Source of the DNA: Sphingomonas sp. PAMC 26605
GTDB lineage: Bacteria; Pseudomonadota; Alphaproteobacteria; Sphingomonadales; Sphingomonadaceae
NCBI RefSeq assembly: GCF_000241485.1
Contig: NZ_JH584241.1
Location: 3,603,040 to 3,667,039, forward strand
Direction: 5' to 3'
Length of the DNA: 64,000 nucleotides
Part shown: piece after piece, positions 43,701 to 50,451 of the stretch
Position numbering within the stretch: position 1 is the stretch's first letter
Layout: each line of letters begins with the position of its first letter
The notes under the pieces: model-generated
Database searches by the model: none
Told to the model about the DNA's origin: nothing
Seen by the model: the letters and a program-made list of their open reading frames with translations, nothing else
Position numbers and translations under genes: made by a program

Positions 43701-43747
43701 CGCTCTTCATCCTGACGCACCACGCGCTCTACGCCGCGCGGCCCTAG
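40712..43747 (+). CDS. secreted double beta-helix glycosidase-like protein, paralogue of 34539-37574
   Basis: A 1011-residue exported protein (signal peptide about 1-20, cleavage after ALA) with the same plan as the gene at 34539. First beta-helix unit: VKGVGDGRADDGPAIQAAID and FLPAGTYRIQRTLFL. Second unit: LGAKGDDASDDTAAIQHAID and YFPTGHYRVSGTLRL. C-terminal propeller-like region from SISGGAVDSHGALYFIDH to FILTHHALYAARP. By eye the two are roughly 60 percent identical in well-aligned stretches, for instance FDGQRDAAIREHEA is shared exactly. The first linker is longer here by about ten residues. It converges with the gluconolactonase gene with a 4-bp gap. Confidence 0.8.
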   Translation: MKMTAIALLASTVLASPALASPSVYTVAPADPRAVTVKGVGDGRADDGPAIQAAIDAAAARSDTPGHPASLAGGIVFLPAGTYRIQRTLFLWPGVRLFGVGATRPVIRLADHAAGFQRGISTMLVFAGARRDPAQRVPIPVVNSVPFDPQIADANPGTFYSALSNVDFTIGAGNPAATAIRFHAAQHAYLGHIDFQIGSGLAGVYQVANQAEDLHFHGGRYGILTEKPSPAWQFTLIDSSFDGQRDAAIREHEAQLTLVNTSFRDMPVGIEIDRGYGDWLWGQGVRFERVRKAAVVISNEASAYTQIGFENTLASGTPTFARFRDSGKVVAGKGATYRVARFNHGLAVPALGQMGTIATTFDAAALPTLPTATPPALRALPRVADWADVRSLGAKGDDASDDTAAIQHAIDTHRTVYFPTGHYRVSGTLRLKPDTVLVGLHPGLTQIVLPDRTPGFQGVGGPQALIESAKGGDAIVSGLGLATGGINPRATALLWRAGAASMVDDVKIQGGHGTDRADGTRVDPYNADHSGDPDPARRWDSQYPSIWVTDGGGGTFSKLWSPSTYAAAGFYVSDTDTPGHVYQLSNEHHVRTEIGLNRVANWEFLAPQTEEEAGESGNAVSFEIRESRNILIANYHAYRVTRSITPAPTAVRLYGDNQIRFRNVHVNAESGIGYCDHDTCDTYLRASRYPYENAIQDVTHGLELREREFATLDVGAPPPPPAAATIAVEKLAADFTSISGGAVDSHGALYFIDHRKQRIFRWAQGAGLTLVRDQPLDAVNLAVDRSDNLLVLSSAGAQGTVYSLRPGAPDSQVTVIAPTPRAEHPGAATVLPVNYWNNGEFRDQLDPASYRFTTLAEMFARDMALAKPLEYVSPDGSLALPAYRTVQQGPPTFQGWRFSDSLDAYGFTTARRGARVFVTNESEDRTYSGLVGAGGAVTELKPFAERGGESVATDAHGRVYVANGQVFVYDPAGQPAGRIDVPERPLQLLFGGADGRTLFILTHHALYAARP

Positions 43748-43751
43748 CGGG

Positions 43752-44747
43752 TTATCCGGCGATCCGCAGCGGCACGCGCAGCACGCGGTCGGAGGCGGTC
43801 AGGAACAGCGTCTTCCCGCCCTCGCCGAACGCGCAATTGGCGATTGGGCCGCCATTGGCGATCAGGCCGAGCGGCTCGGCTTCGGGGGTGAGGAACATCA
43901 TGCCGCCCGGCACCGAGCAGACCATCGTCCCGTCGCGCGCGATCTTCATCCCATCGGGCAGCCCCGGCGCGCCGCCCGCCTGCAGCGGCTTCGCGTCGAG
44001 CCAGATCCTCGAACCCGTCGGAAGGCCGCGCGCGTCGAGATCGTAGACGCGGATCACCGGCGCCACCTCGTCCGATACCGACACGTACAGCCGCCGCTCG
44101 TCGGGCGACAAGGCGATGCCGTTGGGCCGCGTCAGCGTTCCGTCGAGCAGCACCGCCTCGCCGCCGGGCGTCCAGCGATAGACGCCGTTATGCGGCTGCT
44201 CTTTGATCGGCGAGGTATCGCCATCGGCGAGCCCATAGGGCGGATCGGTGAAATAGAGCGCGCCGCTGCGCGCGACGTGGAGGTCATTGGGGCTGTTGAA
44301 GCGCTTGCCCCGGTAGCGATCGACCAGCACGCGCCGCCGCTTGGTCGCGAGATCGAAGCGGTCGATGCTGCGCCCGCCGCTATTGGCGATCAGCAACGCG
44401 CCGTCATGCCCGAGCGCGAGCCCGTTCGAACCCGCCTCACGCACCAGCTTGGGATCGGTCCCCGCTGCGCCCGAGGGCGACAGGAACGCGCGCGTGCCCC
44501 CCGCGCGCGTCCAGCGCCGCATCAGATTGGCGGGCGGGTCGGAGAAGAGCAGCCCCGTCCCCGCCACCCACACCGGCCCCTCGGCCCAACGGATCCCGGT
44601 CGCAATCGTCTCGATCACCGCGTCGGGCGCGATGATCCGGTCGAGCTTGGGCGACAGCCGGCGGATCGCAGGGGCGGTCGCCAGCGCGGCGGCGGGCATC
44701 GCGACACACGCCGCACCGAGCGCGAGCACTCGACGACGGTCGATCAC
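43752..44747 (-). CDS. SMP-30/gluconolactonase family lactonase with Tat-type signal
   Basis: A 331-residue six-bladed propeller lactonase. Metal ligands of the SMP-30 family are recognisable: Glu in GIRWAEGPVWVAG, Asn in RFNSPNDLHVA, the RPNGIALSPDERRLYVS blade and Asp in LPDGMKIARDG. The N-terminus MIDRRRVLALGAACVAM is a twin-arginine signal. Translation starts at a GTG (44747) that overlaps the cupin stop (GTGA). It would hydrolyse glucono-1,5-lactone, the product of the oxidoreductase encoded two genes upstream, in the periplasm. Confidence 0.9.
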   Translation of the reverse strand: MIDRRRVLALGAACVAMPAAALATAPAIRRLSPKLDRIIAPDAVIETIATGIRWAEGPVWVAGTGLLFSDPPANLMRRWTRAGGTRAFLSPSGAAGTDPKLVREAGSNGLALGHDGALLIANSGGRSIDRFDLATKRRRVLVDRYRGKRFNSPNDLHVARSGALYFTDPPYGLADGDTSPIKEQPHNGVYRWTPGGEAVLLDGTLTRPNGIALSPDERRLYVSVSDEVAPVIRVYDLDARGLPTGSRIWLDAKPLQAGGAPGLPDGMKIARDGTMVCSVPGGMMFLTPEAEPLGLIANGGPIANCAFGEGGKTLFLTASDRVLRVPLRIAG

Positions 44748-45217
44748 TTCCGCGGCAGCTTCATGCCGAGCAGGACGAGCTTGCCTCCGGTGATGCCGAA
44801 ATAATGCGGCGTCCCCGCCGGGATCAGCATCACGTCGCCGACCCTGAGCGTGCGCGTCGTGCCGCCCTCGATCCGGCTGCCCTCGACCAGATCGGCGCGC
44901 GTGGGGTGCGGATCGACCATTCGCCCGCCCGAGATCAGCGTACCCGCACCCGCGATGACGATCGTGTATTCGGCATCGTCGGGATGCACCGCGGGCTTGC
45001 CCGGCGCTTTCCAATATTCGAGCGCGGCAACGGTCGCGCCGTCGCGCACCAAAGGCGCATAGGCGAACCCCTGCCCCGGCTGCATCCCCGCCGCCATCTT
45101 CGCGACCGCCGCCTGAACGTCGGCCGCCGAGGCGAACCCGGTCGGATCGGCCGCGGTCGCCTGCGCGGCAGAGGGAGCAGCAAGCACCAGCGTAGCCATC
45201 AGCAGCAACCGCTTCAT
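44744..45217 (-). CDS. exported single-domain cupin
   Basis: A 157-residue protein with a Sec signal peptide (MKRLLLMATLVLAAPSAAQA). The beta-barrel motif 1 contains HPDDAEYTIVIAGAGTLISGG (first metal His and Glu), and motif 2 AGTPHYFGITGGKLVLLGMK carries the second His. Such periplasmic cupins may bind or isomerise sugars or lactones; no defined activity can be read. Its ATG overlaps the stop of the oxidoreductase gene and its stop overlaps the lactonase start, so the three are translated as a unit. Confidence 0.82.
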   Translation of the reverse strand: MKRLLLMATLVLAAPSAAQATAADPTGFASAADVQAAVAKMAAGMQPGQGFAYAPLVRDGATVAALEYWKAPGKPAVHPDDAEYTIVIAGAGTLISGGRMVDPHPTRADLVEGSRIEGGTTRTLRVGDVMLIPAGTPHYFGITGGKLVLLGMKLPRK

Positions 45218-46344
45218 GCCCGTCCGTCCAGCCGGATCGTGCGACCCTCGCGCGCCGAGCGGTAGATCTCCTCGACGATGCGCATGTCGCGCAATCCTTC
45301 CGCGCCACCGACGATCGGCTCGCGCCCGGTGACGATGCAGTCGGCGAGATGATCGAGCTGCCCCGCGAACTGCGTCGCGCGCGGCCCCGGCGGCGGGGTC
45401 AGCTCGCGCTCGCGCCCGTCACGTCCGGTCCACATATGGTTGCCGCTGTAGCGCGTCGCGGGCTCGAGCTCGATCCGCCCCTTGTCGCCCATCAGCAGCA
45501 CGTGGTTCTGATTGGCGCTGTACATCGACTGGCACCCCGCGATCGCGCCCGAGGGGAATTCGAGGTTCCATTCGATCATGTCCTCGACCTCGCGGAAGCG
45601 CGGATCGCTGCGATCGGTCGATTCGCGCGCGGTCACCGCGATCGGCTCCTCGCCGGTCATGTAGCGCGCCGCCTGGAGCGAATAGACCCCCATGTCCATC
45701 AGCGACCCGCCGCCCGACAGCGCACGCTTCAGCCGCCATTTCGACGGATCGCCCTGGGTGAAGCCGTGTTCGGTCCGGACGTAGCGGATATTGCCCGCCG
45801 CCCCGCTGCGCGCGAGCCGCATCGCCTCGAGGTTGAACGGCTCGAAATGGCAGCGATAGCCGATCATCAGCTTGCGGTCGGCTTTGCGGCACGCGGCGAT
45901 CATCGCCTCGCATTCGGCGACCGAGATCGCCATCGGCTTCTCGCACATCACATGCTTGCCGGCCTTGGCGGCGCGGATCGTATAGTCGGCGTGCATCGCA
46001 TTGGGCAGGCAAACATAGACGATGTCGACATCGGGATTGTCGCGAATGCTGTCGAAATTCGCATAGGAATAGACCGCGCTCGCCGGCAGGCCGTGCTCGG
46101 CCGCGACGCGCGCGCCCTTGGCGGCGTCGCCCGTCACCACCGCCGCGAGCCGGCTGTTCTGGCAGCGCGCGAATTCGGGGATGATCACGCCGAGGCCGTA
46201 GGTCCCGAGCCCGACGATCGCATAGCCGAGCTTGCGTCCGCCCGGCGCGGCGAGCGGCTGCGCGCCCGCGGTTCGCAACATCATTTCAGGCGCGACCGCG
46301 CTGGCAGCGGCCAACAGGAGGAGATTGCGGCGTTCGAAATTCAA
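45214..46344 (-). CDS. Gfo/Idh/MocA oxidoreductase of the glucose-fructose oxidoreductase type, Tat-exported
   Basis: A 376-residue homologue of Zymomonas mobilis GFOR. The signal peptide FERRNLLLLAAASAVAP has a twin-arginine core. The NADP Rossmann motif is GYAIVGLGTYGLG (about 40-52), followed by VYVCLPNAMHADYTIRA, GKHVMCEKPMA (EKP motif), MIGYRCHFEPFN and GGGSLMDMGVYSLQAARYM with the expected Asp and Tyr. GFOR oxidises glucose to gluconolactone with a tightly bound cofactor. The only in-frame start is TTG at 46344, preceded by GGGAGATGGACC. It heads the GFOR-cupin-lactonase operon. Confidence 0.9.
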   Translation of the reverse strand: MNFERRNLLLLAAASAVAPEMMLRTAGAQPLAAPGGRKLGYAIVGLGTYGLGVIIPEFARCQNSRLAAVVTGDAAKGARVAAEHGLPASAVYSYANFDSIRDNPDVDIVYVCLPNAMHADYTIRAAKAGKHVMCEKPMAISVAECEAMIAACRKADRKLMIGYRCHFEPFNLEAMRLARSGAAGNIRYVRTEHGFTQGDPSKWRLKRALSGGGSLMDMGVYSLQAARYMTGEEPIAVTARESTDRSDPRFREVEDMIEWNLEFPSGAIAGCQSMYSANQNHVLLMGDKGRIELEPATRYSGNHMWTGRDGRERELTPPPGPRATQFAGQLDHLADCIVTGREPIVGGAEGLRDMRIVEEIYRSAREGRTIRLDGRA

Positions 46345-46383
46345 GGTCCATCTCCCGGCAGGGTAAGCGTGGGCAGCGTCGGG

Positions 46384-46647
46384 TCAGGACGCCTTGGCGG
46401 TTCCGCTCAGCGTTTGCGCGGCGATCGCCACTTGCGTACGGTTGTGGACGTTGAGCTTGCGCATCAGCGCGGTCATGTGCGCCTTGACTGTCGCTTCGGC
46501 AATGCCGAGGTCGTAAGCGATCTGCTTGTTGAGCAGGCCCGAATGCACGCCGCGCATCACCTTCAACTGGGTCGGTGTGAGCTGATCGAGCGGTCCGCCC
46601 GGCCGCGTCGCGCGCTCGCCGCGACTGTCATACTGTCGACCTTCCAT
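46384..46647 (-). CDS. LuxR/NarL-type HTH protein without a receiver domain
   Basis: An 87-residue protein consisting only of the LuxR C-terminal-like DNA-binding domain: LTPTQLKVMRGVHSGLLNKQ (about 23-42), recognition region DLGIAEATVKAHMTALMRKL and VHNRTQVAIAAQ. There is no receiver, PAS or ligand domain upstream in any frame, so it is either a natural stand-alone HTH regulator or a truncated response regulator. It sits between the GFOR operon and gntP on the GFOR strand, 39 bp before the GFOR start, and may regulate the locus. Confidence 0.78.
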   Translation of the reverse strand: MEGRQYDSRGERATRPGGPLDQLTPTQLKVMRGVHSGLLNKQIAYDLGIAEATVKAHMTALMRKLNVHNRTQVAIAAQTLSGTAKAS

Positions 46648-46909
46648 GGCATCTTTCCTCTTCCCCGCCGCGCCAGGACTGCTCGCCTCGCTACGGAATC
46701 GCCTGCGCCCGTGGGAGCGCTAACGGACGTACCAATACCGAAATCGGTCGGACAGATTCAAGCGTAAATCGTGCTCGCCCTCTCTTTTTCGTGCGTTTTG
46801 TCTGGAAAGCCGCAATAACCTGTCCTACCAATATCGCACATCGCGCATCGACGCGAGATTCTGGGGGGTGGCTGATGGAACGACCGACACAGCGACGTGC
46901 GGCGCGCGC

Positions 46910-48247
46910 ATGACCGAGCTTGACATCAGACTCGTACTTGCCGCGATTGCGGGGATCGCGCTGTCGATCGTGCTGATCGTGCGCGGTCGGCTGCACCCCT
47001 TCGTCGGTCTGCTCTGCGGTGCCTTCGCGGTCGGGCTGCTCGCCGGGCTGCCAGCAACCGACACCGCCAAGGCCGTGCAGAAGGGCGCGGGCGACATCCT
47101 CGGCGGCACCGGGCTCGTCGTCGCGCTCGGCCTGTCGCTCGGCGCGATGCTGCAATTGTCGAACGGCGCCGCGTCGCTCGCAACCGTCATGCTGCGGCGC
47201 ACCGGACCGCGCGGCGCGCCCTGGGCGAGCCTCGCGATCGGGCTGCTGATCGGCCTGCCGCTGTTCTTCGAAACCGGGCTGGTGCTGGTGATGCCGATCA
47301 TCGCGGCGGTGGCGGCAGCCCTGCCGGCGGGGCCCGATCGCGACGAACGGCGGCTGCGGATCATGCTCCCCGCGCTCGCCGGCCTGTCGGTGCTGCACGC
47401 GCTGGTCCCGCCGCATCCCGGGCCGTTGCTCGCGGTCGAGGCGCTTCACGCCAATCTCGCGCGGACGATGGGCTATGGCGTGCTGATCGGCATCCCGACC
47501 GCGATCATCGCCGGGCCGCTGCTGGCGCGCTTCACCGCGCGCGGCGTGACGCTCGGCACCCCGATCATCGAGACGGTCGCGGCGATGACCCCCACCCCTG
47601 CCCTGTGGCGGTCGCTGAGCGTCGTGCTCGCGCCGGTGCTGCTGATCGCTTTGGGGCAGGTCACGCTGCTGCTGCCGGGCGCGCAGCTCGGCTGGCTGTC
47701 GGCGGTGAGCAACCCGATCGCCGCGCTGCTGATCGCCAATCTCGCCGCGCTTCCGCTGCTGTTCGGACGGCAGCTGTTCGGGCGCGTGCTGCAGGGCGCG
47801 ATCTGGGCCGAGACGATGAAGCCCGCCGGCGCGATCCTGCTCGCGATCGGCGCGGGCGGCGCGCTGAAGCAAGTGCTCGTCACCGCCGGCCTGTCCGATC
47901 TGCTCGCGCGCGTCGCGACGCACGGCGCGGTGTCGCCGATCCTGCTCGCCTGGCTGGTGGCGGTCGCGGTGCGGCTCGCCACGGGCTCGGCGACGGTCGC
48001 GACGATCACCACCGCCGGGATCATGCCCGGGCTCGCCGCCGCATCGGGCACCCCGCCCGAATGGATCGTGCTGGCGATCGGCGCCGGGTCGCTGTTCTTC
48101 AGCCATGTCAACGACCCGGGCTTCTGGCTGGTCCGCGGCTATCTCGGCACCGATACGCCGACCACCTTCCGCACCTGGTCGATCATGGAGACGGTGGTGT
48201 CCGTCGTGGGGCTGATCCTGGTGTATGTCGTCAGCGTGCTGACATGA
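46910..48247 (+). CDS. gntP: GntP-family gluconate:proton symporter
   Basis: A 445-residue transporter with about twelve membrane segments. GntP-family signatures are GAGDILGGTGLVVALGLSLG, IGLPLFFETGLVLVMPI, HALVPPHPGPLLAVEAL, GSATVATITTAGIMPGLAA and SLFFSHVNDPGFWLVRGY. It imports gluconate or a related aldonate. The ATG at 46910 gives the usual N-terminus; a GTG at 46868 would add 14 residues. Together with gntK at 33810 and the periplasmic oxidoreductase and lactonase it completes an oxidative glucose route. The regulator gene follows by 16 bp. Confidence 0.93.
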   Translation: MTELDIRLVLAAIAGIALSIVLIVRGRLHPFVGLLCGAFAVGLLAGLPATDTAKAVQKGAGDILGGTGLVVALGLSLGAMLQLSNGAASLATVMLRRTGPRGAPWASLAIGLLIGLPLFFETGLVLVMPIIAAVAAALPAGPDRDERRLRIMLPALAGLSVLHALVPPHPGPLLAVEALHANLARTMGYGVLIGIPTAIIAGPLLARFTARGVTLGTPIIETVAAMTPTPALWRSLSVVLAPVLLIALGQVTLLLPGAQLGWLSAVSNPIAALLIANLAALPLLFGRQLFGRVLQGAIWAETMKPAGAILLAIGAGGALKQVLVTAGLSDLLARVATHGAVSPILLAWLVAVAVRLATGSATVATITTAGIMPGLAAASGTPPEWIVLAIGAGSLFFSHVNDPGFWLVRGYLGTDTPTTFRTWSIMETVVSVVGLILVYVVSVLT

Positions 48248-48263
48248 CCGCCTGGACCGTGCG

Positions 48264-48941
48264 ATGAGCGAGGAACGACTGGCCGACCGCGCCTATGCCG
48301 GGATCATCGGGATCATCGACAGCGACGCGCTCGCGGTCGGCGATCGGCTCCCGTCGGAGGCGCGACTCGCAGAGATGTTCGGCATGTCGCGCGCAGTGGT
48401 GCGCGAGGCTTTGGTGCGGCTCGCCTCGGACGGGGTGACCGAGGCGCGGCGCGGTGCGGGGTCGTTCGTCAAGAGCCGCCCGTCGGAACGGCTCGTCGCC
48501 TATATGCCGATGGCCGCGCTGTCGGCGACGCTCGGCACCTATGAAGTGCGCTTCGTGCTCGAGGCGGAGGCGGCGCGGCTCGCCGCGGTCCGCCGCTCGG
48601 CCGTCGAGATGGAGGCGATCGACGAAGCGCTCGCGCGGCTGCGCGAAGCGCTGTTGTCGAGCGCGCCGGCGCATGACGAAGACATGGCGCTCCACCGCGC
48701 GATCATCCGCGCGACCGCCAACCCCGCGTTCGAGCTCGCCTTCGATGCGCTTGCCGGCGAGATCGACCGGATCATGCGCGCCGGGGTCGATATCTCGCGC
48801 TCGCGCCCGCCCGAGGTGATCGGCGCAATGATGCGCGAGCATGAGATGATCGTCGACGCGGTGCGCGTGCGCGACGGCGAAGGCGCCGCGCTGGCGATGC
48901 GCTGGCATCTGTCCGAGGGCCGCAAGCGGTTGATGCCGTGA
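48264..48941 (+). CDS. FadR-subfamily GntR transcriptional regulator
   Basis: A 225-residue regulator. The N-terminal winged helix (about 10-70) carries the GntR signature LPSEARLAEMFGMSRAVVRE and GVTEARRGAGSFV. The C-terminal FCD domain has the metal-type His/Asp pattern (RFVLEAEAARLAA, HDEDMALHRAI, EHEMIVDAVR, RWHLSEGRKRL). Such regulators respond to small acids or sugar acids; with gntP upstream, gluconate or a derivative is the likely effector. It is probably the repressor of the surrounding locus. Confidence 0.9.
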   Translation: MSEERLADRAYAGIIGIIDSDALAVGDRLPSEARLAEMFGMSRAVVREALVRLASDGVTEARRGAGSFVKSRPSERLVAYMPMAALSATLGTYEVRFVLEAEAARLAAVRRSAVEMEAIDEALARLREALLSSAPAHDEDMALHRAIIRATANPAFELAFDALAGEIDRIMRAGVDISRSRPPEVIGAMMREHEMIVDAVRVRDGEGAALAMRWHLSEGRKRLMP

Positions 48942-48988
48942 CGATTCGCGAATTGGCAACCCGCCCCGCTTCGGCTAAGACCATGAGC

Positions 48989-49009
48989 GAGGGCCGTTAA
49001 ACGGCTCTC
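48989..49009 (+). terminator. hairpin between the FadR-type regulator and the riboswitch
   Basis: GAGGGCCG and CGGCTCTC pair over eight positions (one G-T) around a TTAAA loop, 47 bp after the regulator stop and just before the riboswitch. It may end the gntP-regulator transcript. There is no U tract. Confidence 0.4.
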
Positions 49010-49013
49010 GTAG

Positions 49014-49227
49014 ATCGCGCCGGTGCCCCGCGAGGGGCTTGAATGGGAATGCGGTGCGGGGGTCTTCCCCCAAATCCGCGGCTGTCCCTGCAACTGTAAG
49101 CGGTGAGCGAAAGCGTCATGCTCCTAGTAATGGGAGCGGCCACTGGAACATGCCGATCCTCGGATCGGCCCTCTGGGAAGGCGATGCTCGAGCTGCGACC
49201 CGCGAGCCAGGAGACCTGCCGGCGATA
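49014..49227 (+). ncRNA. cobalamin (adenosylcobalamin-type) riboswitch
   Basis: All conserved blocks appear in order: GGTGCCCCGCGAGGGGCTTG then AATGGGAA (49031-49039), GGTGCGGGGGT, GCTGTCCCTGCAACTGTA (49081-49098), CCACTG and GGGAAGG, and the B12 box AGCCAGGAGACCTGCC (49205-49220). The closing P1 helix pairs CGCCGG (49018) with CCGGCG (49219). It precedes cobW and is expected to shut off the cobalamin operon when the cofactor is plentiful. Confidence 0.96.
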
Positions 49228-49407
49228 AGGTCGCTCTTGCCTTGGCCCAGGGGATGGCCGCGGCACGGTTCTCCGTCTGAGCGACGAGCCTATGCGGCTG
49301 GGGCTGCATCGGTGCGTGGCGCGGGCGGCTTGTGGCGCTCGTCCGTCGTCGCGCGTCGTCCGAAATCGGCCCCTTCCGTTCGTTGCTGTCGCGCCGCGGG
49401 GAAGAGC
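49228..49407 (+). other. 180-nt leader between the B12 box and cobW
   Basis: Expression-platform region of the riboswitch. It contains self-complementary stretches (GGCC repeats around 49248-49261), but no clear intrinsic terminator. A short frame opening at 49292 is not convincing as a gene. Control could be at translation, by masking of GGGGAAGAGC before the cobW ATG. Confidence 0.45.
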
Positions 49408-50445
49408 ATGTCCGATCTATCGAAGGTTCCCGTCACCATCGTCACCGGCTTTCTGGGGGCCGGCAAGACGACCCTCATCAGCCACCTGATCCGCAACGCC
49501 GGCGGGCGCCGGCTCGCCGTGGTGGTCAACGAATTCGGCACGCTCGGCGTCGATGGCGACATCCTCAAGGGCTGCGCGATCCCCGATTGCCCGGCCGAGA
49601 ACATCGTCGAGCTCGCCAATGGCTGCATCTGCTGCACCGTGGCGGATGATTTCATCCCGACCGTCGAGACGCTGCTCGCGCTGGACCCACGTCCGGATCA
49701 TATCCTGATCGAGACGTCGGGGCTCGCTTTGCCCAAACCCCTGCTCAAGGCGTTTGACTGGCCCGCGATCCGCTCGCGCATCACGGTCGACGGGGTGATT
49801 ACGCTCGCCGATGCCGAAGCGGTCGCCGCCGGGCGCTTCGCCCCCGATCTCGCCGCGATCGACGCGCAGCGCGCCGCCGATCCGAGCATCGACCATGAGA
49901 CGCCGCTGTCCGAAGTGTTCGAGGATCAGCTCGCCTGCGCCGACCTCGTCTTGCTCACCAAATGCGATCTGGCCGGCCCCGCCGGGATCGCCGCGGCGCG
50001 CGCGATCATCGCCGCCGAGACGGTGCGGCCGCTGCCCGTGGTCGAGCTCGTCGACGGCGTAATCGATCCGCGCGTCGTGCTCGGGCTCGGCGCGGCGGCC
50101 GAGGACGATATCGCCGCGCGCCCCTCGTACCATGACGGCGAGGACGAGCATGAGCATGACGATTTCGACAGCTTCGTGCTCGCATTCGGCGAGATCGCCG
50201 ACCCGGAGGATCTCGCCCGCCGGATCGAGACGCTCGCGGCGGGCGGCGCCGTGCTGCGCGTGAAGGGCTATGCGGCGGTGGCGGGCAAGCCGATGCGGTT
50301 GCTGGTCCAGGCGGTCGGCGCGCGGGTGCGAATCCAGTACGACCGGCCGTGGCGCGGCGACGAAGTGCGCGGCACGCAGTTGGTCGTCATCGCCGAGCGC
50401 GACCGGCTCGATCCGCCGGCGGTCAGGGCGGCGCTGGCGGCCTGA
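49408..50445 (+). CDS. cobW: CobW GTPase, cobalamin-locus metallochaperone
   Basis: A 345-residue G3E-family GTPase. Walker A GFLGAGKTT is at residues 14-22, the switch/metal site GCICC (CxCC) at 72-76, NEFGTLGVDGD and the base-recognition motif LLTKCDLAG. A His/Asp/Glu-rich insertion (HDGEDEHEHDDFD, about 233-245) is typical of CobW and likely binds metal. CobW is thought to deliver Co(II) for corrin insertion by CobNST. It is the first gene behind the riboswitch, with GGGGAAG before the ATG, and is followed six bases later by cobN. Confidence 0.96.
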   Translation: MSDLSKVPVTIVTGFLGAGKTTLISHLIRNAGGRRLAVVVNEFGTLGVDGDILKGCAIPDCPAENIVELANGCICCTVADDFIPTVETLLALDPRPDHILIETSGLALPKPLLKAFDWPAIRSRITVDGVITLADAEAVAAGRFAPDLAAIDAQRAADPSIDHETPLSEVFEDQLACADLVLLTKCDLAGPAGIAAARAIIAAETVRPLPVVELVDGVIDPRVVLGLGAAAEDDIAARPSYHDGEDEHEHDDFDSFVLAFGEIADPEDLARRIETLAAGGAVLRVKGYAAVAGKPMRLLVQAVGARVRIQYDRPWRGDEVRGTQLVVIAERDRLDPPAVRAALAA

Positions 50446-50451
50446 TCCGCC

